Shown here piece after piece: positions 15,326 through 27,079 of a stretch of 64,000 bases of DNA (within the stretch, counting starts at the first letter, position 1; every line of letters starts with the position of its first letter). The DNA comes from Arthrobacter sp. 9AX. Its GTDB lineage: Bacteria > Actinomycetota > Actinomycetes > Actinomycetales > Micrococcaceae. The stretch covers positions 2,830,487 to 2,894,486 of the forward strand of contig NZ_LR733293.1 of NCBI RefSeq assembly GCF_902506095.1, in the 5' to 3' direction. Made by a program: the position numbers and the translations under genes. The notes below the pieces were generated by a model, which was not told the DNA's origin, did no database searches, and saw nothing but the letters and a program-made list of their open reading frames with translations.

Positions 15326-17884
15326 TCAGTTCACCAGTTTGCGGACCAGCCTGGCGCCCTGCGGAAGGGAAAGCCCGGGCAAGTAGGCGCGCGTCAATGC
15401 CCTGCCGATCGCAGGCAGATACAAGGCGTCCTGGTAATACAGGTAAAGTGCGCGATACTCCGGTTTGAAACGCGACTTAAATGCGGCCAGGGAACGGAAC
15501 CCGTAGACCGGTTCCAGCGCGTGCCCCACGAGGTCCAGGATCCGGACAAGGTTGTCCGCCCGGTGTCCATTGGAGCCAGCATCCGGCGCGGCACCGGATG
15601 GTTGTTCGGGAAGGCTGGCCAGCGGCGACCCCGACAGCGAGATTACTTCCACCGAAGAGCGCAGTTCAAGCACTGCGGAAGCTATCAGGAACTCCATCAC
15701 GCCGGGGAATCCTTCAGCGCCCCTGCGCATCACATCAAGTGTCCTGCTGACCAGCACGCCGTCCTCGTAAACCGGTAGCCAGCTGGTCACCCCGTGGACT
15801 GTACCGTTGCCGTCCACTGCCAGGCAGCACGACACCTCCGGGTCATCGAGCTCATCGATGCCGCCAAGGGTGAAGCCCATCTCGGGAACGGTTTTGCCGG
15901 CGGCCCATTCTTCGGAAACTTCGATCAGCCTGGCCCGCAGCGCCGGCGGCAGCGTCTGGTACGTGCCCCATACAGCCTGTACACCCAGCTTGGCGGCCCT
16001 GTTCAGGGCTGTTCTGACGTTCTGCCATTCCTTGCCCTTGAATTCGAGTTCGCGGATGGCCAGACGGGTCTCCTGCGCAACAGCCACCCGGGAGAATCCG
16101 CGTTCCTGCAGCATGGGCCACAACGAATCGTCGCAGGAATAGAGGGCGGGTATGAGGGCCTCGCGGCTGCAATAGTCAAGGAAGCCTTCGGTCACCTGCC
16201 CCTGGGCCGCCGTCGGTCCGAAGGCCCCGCCCAGCGTCAGTGCCACACTTCCGTGCCGCTGGTATGCCACGCCGCCGCGGCCGTCGGGGCTGAACCAGTA
16301 TGTGTTGGGTTCCCACAACGCCATCCAGGACAGCGGTCCGCCTCCCCGGTGAAGCAGGTTGCGTGCCCGGATCCGGTCCTGCCTCCCGGAGTCGTTGCCA
16401 TGGTGGCCACTGAGTAAGGCCCACCAGACGGCAACCAGGGCGGTTACCCAGAACACCGGGCCGGAATAGGCGAAAAGGACAGCTTCCAGGGTGTTCCGGT
16501 CGGCAAAAACACGGTGGTAGTGCTGCGGGATGGGAACCGGAACATACTGCCGGGCGAGCTCCGCGAATAAGCCCAGAAGGCCGCCGTCGCGCATTAATCC
16601 ACCGGCCCAGAACCACGCGATTGCATATGCACCGGCGAGGACAAGCCATGATCCGGCCACGATCACTGCGAGAGTCCTGCGCGCCGAAGGCCTGGTCTGG
16701 ACACGGAACTGCCGCCGGTTCAACCACAGGAGTACGGCCAGTAACAGGGGTACGAAAACCAACGGCAGGACATGGGCGAAGGCCGAGCCCATGGCCGGAG
16801 CGGAAGTGCTTTGCGGCCTGGACGGAATGAGGGCAAACAGCGCAAGGTAGACCGCGGCGAGGGCGGTGACCGCGAGTTGGATGACGATCGCGATATTCAA
16901 TGCGAGGCGCCTGCCGCGGCGGATGCCATCCGCGCAGATCAGGAGCAGGACCACCGGGACCACAGCAAGCGCCAACCCGAAGGGGCCGGCAAATCCTGCC
17001 CTGCCCGCTTCGAGGCACGATGATTCAACAGTGGCGCCGCAGTTGAAGGCCAACTGGCCCAGTGTCGGCATGGGATTGAGCACCACATCGCGCAGCAGCG
17101 CCAGGGGCCCTGTGGGCGCCCTGGCAATTCCCGTAAGGATAGGTCCAACGGCAAAAACGGCAACAGTCAGGGCTAAGAGGTTTCGCGCCTCGCGGCCGGT
17201 GGAGCGGTGCCGGTGAAGCTGGCCGTGGTCGCCCTGGATCCACCATCCGGCCAGCAGGCCCAGGACGGCGCCTATGAGGCCGATCACGGTTTCTGCGTGG
17301 CCGATATAAAGCACCTGCAGCAGTGAAATAGAGAGCACACCGGTCCGCAGCCGCCGCTGCCACAGGACCGGCAGTTTTCCGGTGGCGGCCAGTACTGCCG
17401 CCAGGACTGCCGGGTAGGGTCCGATGAGGATGTCGTCGGCCATCCGGTCAAGCCAGCCGTCACCAACGTAGACCGCCAGTTGCGTAATGAGCAGGAAGAC
17501 CGTGACGGCACCGAACTGGCCGCCAAAAAAGAACGCGGCGGCCGTGCGGCTGCCCAGTTTGCGTTCGGCGAGACCGAGCAGCAGGAGGATCATGAGCGAC
17601 GCGGCTACATACGCCAGCGGGTTGGTGGCGAAAAAGAGGCTGGTAAACAGGGACCACCAGTTTCCCGCCCGCAACCCCGGTCCGCTCACTCCCGCTGTGT
17701 CGAGCAGGTGCTCCGGGGGCCCGGCGAGGAAACTGCCGGTGATGGCGCCGGTGACGAGGAATACTGCCAGCACCGCCACGGAAAAAGGCATCAGCTTGAG
17801 GGCAGCGATGCCCCGATCCAGCGCCGGACGGACCACAGTCGCCCACGCAAGGGACGCGGTACGCACCTGGTTGCCTGTTGTCAT
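15326..17884 (-). CDS. MprF-like aminoacyl-lipid synthase (DUF2156, no LysRS domain)
   Basis: 852 residues. The N-terminal ~530 residues hold about 12-14 membrane helices, the first part resembling a rhomboid-like fold (NWWSLFTSLFFATNPLAY, then GHAETVIGLIGAVLGLLAGWW). The C-terminal ~310 residues form the DUF2156/LPG-synthase domain, with FSPDGRGGVAYQRHGSVALTLGG, the ELEFKGKEWQNVRTALNRAAKLG helix and ALYLYYQDALYLPAIGRAL near the end. This domain moves an amino acid from aminoacyl-tRNA to a membrane lipid. No tRNA synthetase domain is fused, unlike mycobacterial LysX. The start ATG overlaps the TGA of the esterase gene (ATGA). Amino acid and acceptor lipid are not readable. Confidence 0.85.
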   Translation of the reverse strand: MTTGNQVRTASLAWATVVRPALDRGIAALKLMPFSVAVLAVFLVTGAITGSFLAGPPEHLLDTAGVSGPGLRAGNWWSLFTSLFFATNPLAYVAASLMILLLLGLAERKLGSRTAAAFFFGGQFGAVTVFLLITQLAVYVGDGWLDRMADDILIGPYPAVLAAVLAATGKLPVLWQRRLRTGVLSISLLQVLYIGHAETVIGLIGAVLGLLAGWWIQGDHGQLHRHRSTGREARNLLALTVAVFAVGPILTGIARAPTGPLALLRDVVLNPMPTLGQLAFNCGATVESSCLEAGRAGFAGPFGLALAVVPVVLLLICADGIRRGRRLALNIAIVIQLAVTALAAVYLALFALIPSRPQSTSAPAMGSAFAHVLPLVFVPLLLAVLLWLNRRQFRVQTRPSARRTLAVIVAGSWLVLAGAYAIAWFWAGGLMRDGGLLGLFAELARQYVPVPIPQHYHRVFADRNTLEAVLFAYSGPVFWVTALVAVWWALLSGHHGNDSGRQDRIRARNLLHRGGGPLSWMALWEPNTYWFSPDGRGGVAYQRHGSVALTLGGAFGPTAAQGQVTEGFLDYCSREALIPALYSCDDSLWPMLQERGFSRVAVAQETRLAIRELEFKGKEWQNVRTALNRAAKLGVQAVWGTYQTLPPALRARLIEVSEEWAAGKTVPEMGFTLGGIDELDDPEVSCCLAVDGNGTVHGVTSWLPVYEDGVLVSRTLDVMRRGAEGFPGVMEFLIASAVLELRSSVEVISLSGSPLASLPEQPSGAAPDAGSNGHRADNLVRILDLVGHALEPVYGFRSLAAFKSRFKPEYRALYLYYQDALYLPAIGRALTRAYLPGLSLPQGARLVRKLVN

Positions 17885-19191
17885 TGTCCCAGCCCCCAGC
17901 GGCCGGCAAGGAACTGCAGCGCATCGGCTATGCGCTTGGACGACGTATCCCAGGAATGGCCGGTATGTTCCACCTCGTATGCGCGGACGTCGAACCCCGC
18001 GTCCCGGGCGGCGGCGGCCAGCGTACGGAGATAGCCCACAAATTCAGTGTCGTTCTGCCCGGCGGTCAAGTACAGGGCGCTGGAGTCGAAGCGGCTCTCT
18101 TTCATGATGGCGAGCGGCGTCTGTCGGTCAAACTCCTCCGGGCGGCCGGGGAAGGCTGCCTCGATGGTCTTTTGCCGTTCCTTCGCAATGGCGGGTTCGG
18201 CTTCGCCCGAAAAAGAAAGGACGGAAGGGTACAGATCGGGGTGCCGGGTGCCCATTTGCAGGGCACAGGTGCCCCCGAAGGAGAAACCGCCAATGGCCCA
18301 CTGATGGTGGTTGGTGTCCACGAAGAGGGTGGAACTGATCCAGTCAGGAACATCACGGGAAAGATAGGTGTCAGCCTGGGCGATCCGGCTGTCCATGCAC
18401 ATGGTGTTGGCGGTCTGGGATCCGTTGGGGTCAGGGATCACCACCACCGGCGCCAGGCCTCCGTGGGCCGCGGCGAAGGAGTCCATATGTCCGTCCAGGG
18501 CGCCTCCGGTCAGCCAGTCGGGCGGCCCGCCCGGCTGGCCCGCCACCAGGACCAGTACCGGGAGGGCCGGCCGGTTCCGGGCGAAGTAGGCCGGCGGCAG
18601 GTAGATGTACGCGTCGCGGGCTGCCACACCGGACGCGGTGCCGGGGATGGCAGCCTTGCGCAGGACTCCCCCGGCCGGAAGGTCACCCTGCGGTGCCCAC
18701 CCCAGGAGAGGGACGCCGTCGTCCGCTCCCTGCTGCCGCATCAGCGAAGGTTCCAGCGTGGGGATCCGCGCCACGGCGGTGCCCAGCAGATCGCTCACAG
18801 TACGGTTCAGCCCAAAGTAGGCGTTGACCTGCACGGACGACAGCGCTGCCACAAGGAGTACTGCCGCCAGGCCGGCGGCGCGCCGTCCCCAGCTGCTTCG
18901 CGGCAGCCGGAGCAGGAGGAGAATAAGGGCCGCCACACCGGGAACCACCCACAGCAGGACGGCGTCCGGGATGTTTTCCGGGAACACGGAGAAGATGTTG
19001 ATGAGCGCCCAGTGGACCGTTGCCACCAGCGCGAAGGCTGCGGCGGTGGCAGCAACGATTTGAAGGAACCAGCGCCGGCGGCGGGTGGGTGAAGGCGGCA
19101 CCAAAAGGTACAGGGCGCCCGCAAGGCCCAGGACCAGGGAGGCCCAGTACACCGGGCCGTCGGTCAGGCGTACGTCAAGAATCCAGTCCAC
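17881..19191 (-). CDS. membrane-anchored serine esterase (PF00756-like)
   Basis: 436 residues: four predicted N-terminal membrane helices (about 15-32, 43-65, 77-96, 107-122), then an esterase domain from about 185. The nucleophile elbow is GGFSFGG (S304); D381 (AGQNDTEF) and H412 (HTGHSW) complete the likely triad. The catalytic domain should face outside. Start taken as GTG at 19191, 5 bp after the DUF2550 stop; the open frame upstream lies inside DUF2550 and is not credible. The ATGA overlap with the aminoacyl-lipid synthase suggests that it removes or edits the modification, as in known synthase/hydrolase pairs; this is inference. Confidence 0.8.
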   Translation of the reverse strand: MDWILDVRLTDGPVYWASLVLGLAGALYLLVPPSPTRRRRWFLQIVAATAAAFALVATVHWALINIFSVFPENIPDAVLLWVVPGVAALILLLLRLPRSSWGRRAAGLAAVLLVAALSSVQVNAYFGLNRTVSDLLGTAVARIPTLEPSLMRQQGADDGVPLLGWAPQGDLPAGGVLRKAAIPGTASGVAARDAYIYLPPAYFARNRPALPVLVLVAGQPGGPPDWLTGGALDGHMDSFAAAHGGLAPVVVIPDPNGSQTANTMCMDSRIAQADTYLSRDVPDWISSTLFVDTNHHQWAIGGFSFGGTCALQMGTRHPDLYPSVLSFSGEAEPAIAKERQKTIEAAFPGRPEEFDRQTPLAIMKESRFDSSALYLTAGQNDTEFVGYLRTLAAAARDAGFDVRAYEVEHTGHSWDTSSKRIADALQFLAGRWGLGQ

Positions 19192-19196
19192 GTGGG

Positions 19197-19628
19197 CTAG
19201 CGCCAGGTGCCTATGCCGATGACCGGCCCGGCTTCCAGCCAGGACGACAGTCCGGCATAGGCGTCGAACTTCATGGCCAGGCGGAGGTCCTGCCCCTCGT
19301 ACCGCAGTTCGACGATCACGACGTCGGGCTGGACCTTTACTGCCTCGGCCTCCGTGGGCTTGCGGCGGCCCAGCAGCTCCAGCGAGTGGCGCTTGAATTT
19401 GTGCTTGGGCCGGACACTCAAGGAGAGCAGCCGGAACCACTCGAGGTCGTTGTCCTGATAACGACAAACCCCCATTTGCCAGCTGTTTCCAGCCATGCAA
19501 ATGGAGGCGTCCACCGTGCCGAGGGCACGCCGCAGGTTGAAGCGGCGCACCCCCGAAAGGCACAGTGCAAAGATCAGCAATCCAAAAGTGATTGCTATGG
19601 CGATGAACGGAAGACTTGGTGCGCCCAT
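19197..19628 (-). CDS. DUF2550 family membrane protein
   Basis: 143 residues with one N-terminal membrane helix (about 5-24) followed by a cytoplasmic PH-like beta domain: RRALGTVDASICMAGNSWQMGVCRY, then LEWFRLLSLSVRPKHKFKRHSLEL. This gene follows atpC in many actinobacteria (Rv1312 in M. tuberculosis), and here it starts 10 bp after the atpC stop. Its role is unknown; possible co-transcription with the ATP synthase operon is the only clue. Start chosen at the ATG at 19628 because the membrane helix begins immediately and the extra upstream codons are atpC shadow. Confidence 0.85.
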   Translation of the reverse strand: MGAPSLPFIAIAITFGLLIFALCLSGVRRFNLRRALGTVDASICMAGNSWQMGVCRYQDNDLEWFRLLSLSVRPKHKFKRHSLELLGRRKPTEAEAVKVQPDVVIVELRYEGQDLRLAMKFDAYAGLSSWLEAGPVIGIGTWR

Positions 19629-19638
19629 CAAGGTGGTG

Positions 19639-19923
19639 CTAGCGGATCCCAGCGGTAGCCGAGCCGCCCAGGTGGGCGTTGTCAGCAACAATAACCACGC
19701 GGTCGTTGTCCACGGAGAAGAACCCGCCGTCAACATCTACGGCGATACGGTCCCCGGACACCGGCTGGATAGCCAGTTCACCCTCGGCCAGGATCGCCAG
19801 CAGGGGCGAGTGGCCGGGCAGGATTCCGATTTCACCATCGCTGGTGCGGGCCTTGACCATCTTGGCCGCTCCGGACCACACGAAGTGGTCCGCTGCGACA
19901 ATCTCAACCTCAAGCTCAGCCAT
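19639..19923 (-). CDS. atpC: ATP synthase epsilon subunit, short form
   Basis: 94 residues forming the N-terminal beta-sandwich (VEIVAADHFVWSGAAKMV, GEIGILPGHSPLLAIL, FFSVDNDRVVIVAD). It stops right after this domain and lacks the C-terminal helical hairpin of about 40 residues that in E. coli and Bacillus inhibits ATP hydrolysis. The subunit links the F1 gamma stalk to the c ring. The ATG overlaps none of atpD and follows its TAA by one base. Assignment is certain; the short length has been seen in related actinobacteria by recollection. Confidence 0.95.
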   Translation of the reverse strand: MAELEVEIVAADHFVWSGAAKMVKARTSDGEIGILPGHSPLLAILAEGELAIQPVSGDRIAVDVDGGFFSVDNDRVVIVADNAHLGGSATAGIR

Positions 19924-19924
19924 A

Positions 19925-21460
<1,536 letters not shown>

Positions 21461-22351
21461 CTAGGACGCGAGGGCGTCGGCGCCGGCAACAATCTCGGAA
21501 AGCTCCTGCGTAATTTCAGCCTGGCGGGCCGTGTTGCGCAGACGCGTGTACTTCTTGATGAGGTCCGTGGCGTTGTCGCCGGCAGACTTCATGGCCCGCT
21601 GGCGTGCAGCGAGCTCGGAAGCCGCTGCCTGCAGCATGGCTGCGAAGATACGCGACTCGATGTAGCGCGGCAGCAGGGCGTCAAGAACCTGCTCGGTTTC
21701 CGGCTCGAACTCGTACAGCGGCAACAGGTCCGACTCAGAGGCAGCCTGCTCTTCCACTACTTCCAGCGGAAGCAGGCGGATGACCGTGGGCTCCTGGGTC
21801 ACCATGGACTTGAAGCGGGTGTACACCACGTGGATCTCGTCCACGCCGCCCTCTTCGTAGTCGGTGGCGAATTCCGTGAGCAGCGCCTCGCCGATTTCAC
21901 GGGCGGTGGCGAACTCCGGTGCGTCGGTGCCTCCGGTCCAGACCCGTGCATATTCACGGTTCCGGAACTCGAAGTAGGCCTGCGCCTTGCGTCCGACGAG
22001 GTACGTCTTGACTTCCTTGCCTTCAGCGTGGAGCAGCTCGTTGAGACCTTCCGCCTGCTTGAGCACGCTTGCCGAGTAGGATCCGGCCAAACCGCGGTCC
22101 GAGGTGATTACCAGGACGGCGGCACGGCGGATCTGCTCCGGCTCAGTGGTCAGCGGGTGGTCGATTTCGCTTTGGCTGGCGACAGCAGAAACGGCGCGCG
22201 TGATCGCGTTCGCGTAAGGCAGTGAAGCTGCTACGCGCGCACGGGCCTTGCCGATGCGCGAGGTAGCGATCAGTTCCATCGCCTTGAAGATCTTGCGCAT
22301 CGACGTGGTCGAGCTGATCTTCTGGCGGTAGACCCGGATCTGGGCTCCCAT
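21461..22351 (-). CDS. atpG: ATP synthase gamma subunit
   Basis: 296 residues. N-terminal [33 protein letters not shown] and C-terminal [51 protein letters not shown] are the two coiled-coil helices of the rotor shaft; the Rossmann-like middle carries [17 protein letters not shown] region around 185-215 is acidic and longer than in E. coli, as is usual in actinobacteria. Lies between atpA and atpD in the standard order. Confidence 0.97.
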   Translation of the reverse strand: MGAQIRVYRQKISSTTSMRKIFKAMELIATSRIGKARARVAASLPYANAITRAVSAVASQSEIDHPLTTEPEQIRRAAVLVITSDRGLAGSYSASVLKQAEGLNELLHAEGKEVKTYLVGRKAQAYFEFRNREYARVWTGGTDAPEFATAREIGEALLTEFATDYEEGGVDEIHVVYTRFKSMVTQEPTVIRLLPLEVVEEQAASESDLLPLYEFEPETEQVLDALLPRYIESRIFAAMLQAAASELAARQRAMKSAGDNATDLIKKYTRLRNTARQAEITQELSEIVAGADALAS

Positions 22352-22424
22352 ACTTATCCTTTCCTAACATTCCGTAAACCGGGTGTGCCGGACCTTGGCG
22401 GCCCGGCACACCCGGTCAGTGGAA

Positions 22425-24062
22425 CTAGCGCTTCTGCTTGACGATCTTTTCCTGGTCGACTTCGCCCTCGGAGATAGCATCATGCTCCTCGTGGCCGGCG
22501 CCTACCAGGTGGTTGTCGCCCTCACCGAAAAAGCCCTTCTTGAAGTCCACGATGGCGGACTTCAGAGCTGCGACGGTGTCATCGTCCAGCACGTTGGTCT
22601 GCGCCAGCGTGGTGAGGATCGAGGACTTGTGGGCGAGGTGCTCCAGGAACTCGGACTCGAAGCGGCTGATGTCCTCAACCGGCACGTCGTCGAGGTAGCC
22701 GTTGGTGCCTGCCCAGATGGACACAACCTGGTTCTCCACCGGGAACGGCGAGTACTGGCCCTGCTTGAGCAGTTCCATCAGGCGTGCACCGCGGGTGAGC
22801 TGCTGGCGTGAAGCGGCGTCCAGGTCCGAGGCGAACATGGCGAATGCCTGCATGTCCCGGTACTGGGCGAGGTCCAGCTTCAACGTGCCGGAAACCTTCT
22901 TCATGGACTTCACCTGTGCGGCACCGCCCACGCGGGACACCGACACACCAACGTCAACAGCAGGACGCTGGTTGGCGTTGAAGAGGTCCGACTGCAGGAA
23001 GATCTGCCCGTCGGTGATGGAGATCACGTTGGTGGGGATGTAGGCCGAAACGTCGTTTGCCTTCGTTTCGATCAGCGGCAGGCCGGTCATGGACCCTGCG
23101 CCCAGCTCGTCGGAGAGCTTTGCACAACGCTCCAGCAGGCGGGAGTGCAGGTAGAAGACGTCGCCCGGGTAGGCTTCGCGTCCCGGCGGGCGGCGGAGCA
23201 GCAGCGACACTGCACGGTATGCCTCAGCCTGCTTGGACAGGTCATCAAACACGATGAGGACGTGCTTGCCGCCGTACATCCAGTGCTGGCCGATCGCCGA
23301 GCCGGCGTACGGTGCCAGGTACTTAAAGCCTGCGGGGTCAGATGCGGGAGACGCCACGATGGTGGTGTACTCCAGCGCGCCGTTGTCCTCGAGGGTCTGG
23401 CGGATGGCGGCAATGGTTGACGCCTTCTGGCCGATCGCGACGTAGATGCAGCGGACCTGCTTCGTAACATCGCCCGAAGCCCAGTTGGCCTTCTGGTTGA
23501 TGATGGTGTCGATCGCGATCGCGGATTTGCCGGTCTGGCGGTCACCAATGATGAGCTGGCGCTGGCCGCGGCCGATCGGAATCATGGCGTCGATGGCCTT
23601 GAGTCCGGTCTGCATCGGTTCGTGCACCGACTTGCGCTGGGTCACGCCGGGAGCCTGGAGCTCCAGTGCGCGGGTGGTCTCAGCCTTGATCTCGCCGAGG
23701 TCATCGATGGGCACACCCAGCGGGTCAACAACACGGCCGAGGAAGGCGTCGCCGACGGGGACAGACAGAACCTGTCCCGTCCGGTGGACTTCCTGGCCTT
23801 CTTCGATGCCGGTGAAGTCGCCGAGGATAATAACGCCGATTTCGCGGACGTCCAGGTTCTGGGCAAGGCCCAGGGTGCCGTCCTCGAAGCGCAGCAGCTC
23901 GTTCGCCATGACCGAGGGAAGGCCCTCAACACGGGCGATGCCGTCACTAGCGGTGGTTACGCGGCCGACCTCTACGCGCTCTGCGTTTCCGGGTTCGTAG
24001 GACGCCGCGAACTCGTTCAGCGCATTACGGACGTCGTCGGCGTTGATGGTCAATTCGGCCAT
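22425..24062 (-). CDS. atpA: ATP synthase alpha subunit
   Basis: 545 residues. Walker [49 protein letters not shown] and the arginine-finger region are intact. The C-terminus has an acidic extension after the conserved domain (ending [14 protein letters not shown]), as in other actinobacteria; it has been linked to suppression of ATP hydrolysis in mycobacteria. The ATG at 24062 has AGCAGGGA upstream; a 14-codon upstream extension in the open frame lacks similarity. Confidence 0.98.
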   Translation of the reverse strand: MAELTINADDVRNALNEFAASYEPGNAERVEVGRVTTASDGIARVEGLPSVMANELLRFEDGTLGLAQNLDVREIGVIILGDFTGIEEGQEVHRTGQVLSVPVGDAFLGRVVDPLGVPIDDLGEIKAETTRALELQAPGVTQRKSVHEPMQTGLKAIDAMIPIGRGQRQLIIGDRQTGKSAIAIDTIINQKANWASGDVTKQVRCIYVAIGQKASTIAAIRQTLEDNGALEYTTIVASPASDPAGFKYLAPYAGSAIGQHWMYGGKHVLIVFDDLSKQAEAYRAVSLLLRRPPGREAYPGDVFYLHSRLLERCAKLSDELGAGSMTGLPLIETKANDVSAYIPTNVISITDGQIFLQSDLFNANQRPAVDVGVSVSRVGGAAQVKSMKKVSGTLKLDLAQYRDMQAFAMFASDLDAASRQQLTRGARLMELLKQGQYSPFPVENQVVSIWAGTNGYLDDVPVEDISRFESEFLEHLAHKSSILTTLAQTNVLDDDTVAALKSAIVDFKKGFFGEGDNHLVGAGHEEHDAISEGEVDQEKIVKQKR

Positions 24063-24144
24063 CTGCAGTCCCTGCTCTCCTGTTTTGTGATCATCGTTGT
24101 CCACGATGACCGGGGTTTCTATCAGTTGTGTTGTGCTTGTCCGG

Positions 24145-24971
24145 CTAGCCGGCCAGCTGGCGTTGCAGCTCGCTCAGGCGGCTGATGACCGAAGCGTCGA
24201 GCACTTCGTCGCCGACCTGGACGCGTACGCCGCCAATAAGTGACGGATCAACGTTGATGTTGATCTTCAATTCCCGCCCGTACAGTGCATTCAGGCCCGC
24301 CTGGAGGCGATCCAGCTGCGTCTGCGTCAGGGGACGGGTCACGCTGACCGTTGCAATCCAGCGCTGCTGCCGCTTGGCTGCCAGCTCGGCAAACCGTTCC
24401 ACCAGGCGCGTTGGCTTGATGCCGCGGGGCTGGGTAACTGCCTGGATGATGAGGACCTTTGCTTCCTCACTGGCACCGGGCACCAGCTTCTCGGCCAGCT
24501 TCGCCTTGGCTGCAGCGCTTGCCTGTGGTTCGGACAGAGCACGTTGTACCTCGTGGCTGGAGGCAACAGCCTGGTTGAAGGAGAACAGCTCGTTCTCCAG
24601 CTCTTCCAGGCCAGTGATTCCGGAGGCAGAAACGGCCGACTTGTTTTCAGCAACGGAAATGACCACCGTTGCGGCAAGAGTCTCGAGTGCATCGCCGATA
24701 TCCCGGGCATTGGCCCAGCGTAAGCTGGCCACTTCGCCTGCGATCTCTGCAGCATCAGCGGAGACTTTTCCGCCAACCAGCCGCCTGACCAGCGCCGCCT
24801 TTTCGTCACCGTTACGGGACGGGTCAGTCAGGGCGCGGCGCAAGCCGGCCGAGCTGTCCACTATTGCCAGAATTCCGAAGAGTTCCTTTGCCAGCTGCAG
24901 CGACGCCGTCGGAAGCTTTGCTTCCAGCGAGGCCAGGGCTGTTGCCAGCGATTCGCTCGATACGCCTGCCA

Positions 24972-24972
<1 letters not shown>
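24145..24972 (-). CDS. atpH: ATP synthase delta subunit with duplicated N-terminal domain
   Basis: 275 residues, about 95 longer than E. coli delta. Residues 30-101 and 128-199 align with each other ([19 protein letters not shown] against [19 protein letters not shown], both ending in ETLAA or AELAA), so the N-terminal helical domain is duplicated. The C-terminal part (200-275) carries the normal [19 protein letters not shown]. Mycobacteria show a comparable delta duplication fused to a b subunit; here b is a separate gene (atpF). Start ATG overlaps the atpF stop by one base. Confidence 0.95.
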
Positions 24973-25526
<554 letters not shown>

Positions 25527-25575
25527 TCACCCGTCCTTATCTACTCGGTTCTGTTAGTTCGCTTCGTTCTAAGGA

Positions 25576-25779
25576 CTAGAGAACGAAGGCGAAGACCAGG
25601 CCGAGGATGGCGAGGGCTTCGGTCAGCGCAAGGCCGAGGAATGCGATCGGCTGCAGGACACGCTGTGCTTCCGGCTGGCGGGCGACGCCGTTGATGTAGG
25701 CAGCGAATACGAGACCAACACCGATACCACCGCCGATTGCGGACAGACCGTAACCTACGAGGTTGAGATTGCCTTCCAT
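25576..25779 (-). CDS. atpE: ATP synthase c subunit
   Basis: 67 residues forming two membrane helices with the polar loop ARQPEA between them. E54 in [10 protein letters not shown] is the ion-carrying carboxylate, and no Na+-binding pattern is obvious, so proton coupling is most likely. Gly-rich motif [13 protein letters not shown] is typical of helix 1. The ATG at 25779 with GAAAGGAAG upstream is the start; a nine-codon upstream extension is open but not conserved. Confidence 0.97.
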   Translation of the reverse strand: MEGNLNLVGYGLSAIGGGIGVGLVFAAYINGVARQPEAQRVLQPIAFLGLALTEALAILGLVFAFVL

Positions 25780-25858
25780 TTTTCTTCCTTTCAAGATGCC
25801 ACCCATGTGGCAGGTTGTTTGGGTTGCTTCATCCCCGCGAGGGGAAGCTTAGGGGTGC

Positions 25859-26659
25859 CTAGTGGCTGTCGGCGTGAAGTGCGCCTTCAATGTAGATCGC
25901 TGTCAGCAGGGTAAATACGTAGGCCTGCAGGACCATGATCAGGGCTTCAAGCATGTACATGGCGATGGCACCGGCCAGGACCAGGACGGAGGTTCCCTTG
26001 AGCAGGACGTTCTCCTGCATGATGAGGAACTCGATGCCGTAGCCGGCGATCATCACAATGAGGTGTCCTGCGAGCATGGTCGCGAACAGACGGAGGCTGT
26101 GCGTGACGGGCCGGACCAGGAAGTTGGAGATGATCTCGATCGGGATAACGATCGGGAGGATGAACCAGGGAACACCGGAGGGCACAGTGGCCAGCTTGAA
26201 GTAACGGAGTCCGTTCTTCTTCACGCCGATGGCGATCCAGGTGAAGTAGACAATGCCCGCCAGGACGTAGGCGCCGCCAACGTGCGAGAACGTGGGGAGC
26301 TGGAAGAACGGGATGGCGCCGTAAATGTTGTTCACCAGGATGAAGAAGAACAGGCTGAACAGCAGCGGGACGTACTTGATGAAGTCCCTGCCGCCGATGA
26401 TGTCCTTGGCGATTCCGTTGCGGACGAAGCCGTAGGCGGCTTCACCCGCGAACTGGAGCTTGCCGGGTACAAGCTGCTGCTTGCGTGCGGCGAGCACGAA
26501 GAAGACGGCGATAAAGACGACAGAGAGGAGGACCAGCAGCATCTGCTTGGAGAATCCTTCTGCAGCACCCCACGGCAGGATTGCCGGCAAATGCATTTCG
26601 TTAATACCAGGAGGAGTGAACTCTCCTGAATCTTGGGCCGGGAGCGCAAGCGCGATCAA
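25859..26659 (-). CDS. atpB: ATP synthase a subunit
   Basis: 266 residues with five to six membrane helices. The essential arginine is in HSLRLFATMLAGHL, and the C-terminal LEALIMVLQAYVFTLLTAIYIEGAL forms the other half of the proton channel. Translation starts at TTG (26659); AGAGGA lies 6 bases upstream, which decides this start. The Fo sector protein sits between atpZ-like and atpE genes. Confidence 0.96.
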   Translation of the reverse strand: MIALALPAQDSGEFTPPGINEMHLPAILPWGAAEGFSKQMLLVLLSVVFIAVFFVLAARKQQLVPGKLQFAGEAAYGFVRNGIAKDIIGGRDFIKYVPLLFSLFFFILVNNIYGAIPFFQLPTFSHVGGAYVLAGIVYFTWIAIGVKKNGLRYFKLATVPSGVPWFILPIVIPIEIISNFLVRPVTHSLRLFATMLAGHLIVMIAGYGIEFLIMQENVLLKGTSVLVLAGAIAMYMLEALIMVLQAYVFTLLTAIYIEGALHADSH

Positions 26660-26740
26660 CGCGTTTCCTCTCTGCAGTGTCCATCATTGGGCGTTGGGCG
26701 GGGACCGGCAGCCGCAAGGCCTGCAGTTCCCCCTGTGAAA

Positions 26741-27079
26741 TTATTTGGCATTAGTGTCGCCGTCCTGGGACGGCCCGCTGGCAGCATGGCGCTCCCCAGC
26801 ATTTTTTCGAGAACTGGTCAGGCCATGCATGTGGGAAAGGTAAAAACCTCCGACGGCTCCAAGCAGAGCGCCTGCGAGCACGATCCAGCGCGTTCCCCAC
26901 ACGTAATCCAGTCCCCACCCTATCAAACTCCAGACGATGATTCCGCCAATGATGTAGCTGAATACGGCCATGCCGGCGTTGTATCCGCCACTGGATCCGT
27001 CGCTCGAGACACCGGGGGCAGAACCGTTCGATCCGCTGTTGCCGTTCGAGCCTTCCTTGGGCTTTTGGGAATCACGCAT
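26741..27079 (-). CDS. AtpZ/AtpI-family small membrane protein
   Basis: 112 residues. Hydrophilic Ser/Gly-rich N-terminus (1-33), two membrane helices (about 38-58 and 66-84) with the family pattern GGIIVWSLIGWGLDYVWGTRW and a short charged tail. Such proteins precede atpB in many operons and have been linked to ion homeostasis or assembly of the c ring. The start ATG at 27079 overlaps the upstream gene by 8 bp and has a plausible ribosome site. Confidence 0.8.
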   Translation of the reverse strand: MRDSQKPKEGSNGNSGSNGSAPGVSSDGSSGGYNAGMAVFSYIIGGIIVWSLIGWGLDYVWGTRWIVLAGALLGAVGGFYLSHMHGLTSSRKNAGERHAASGPSQDGDTNAK

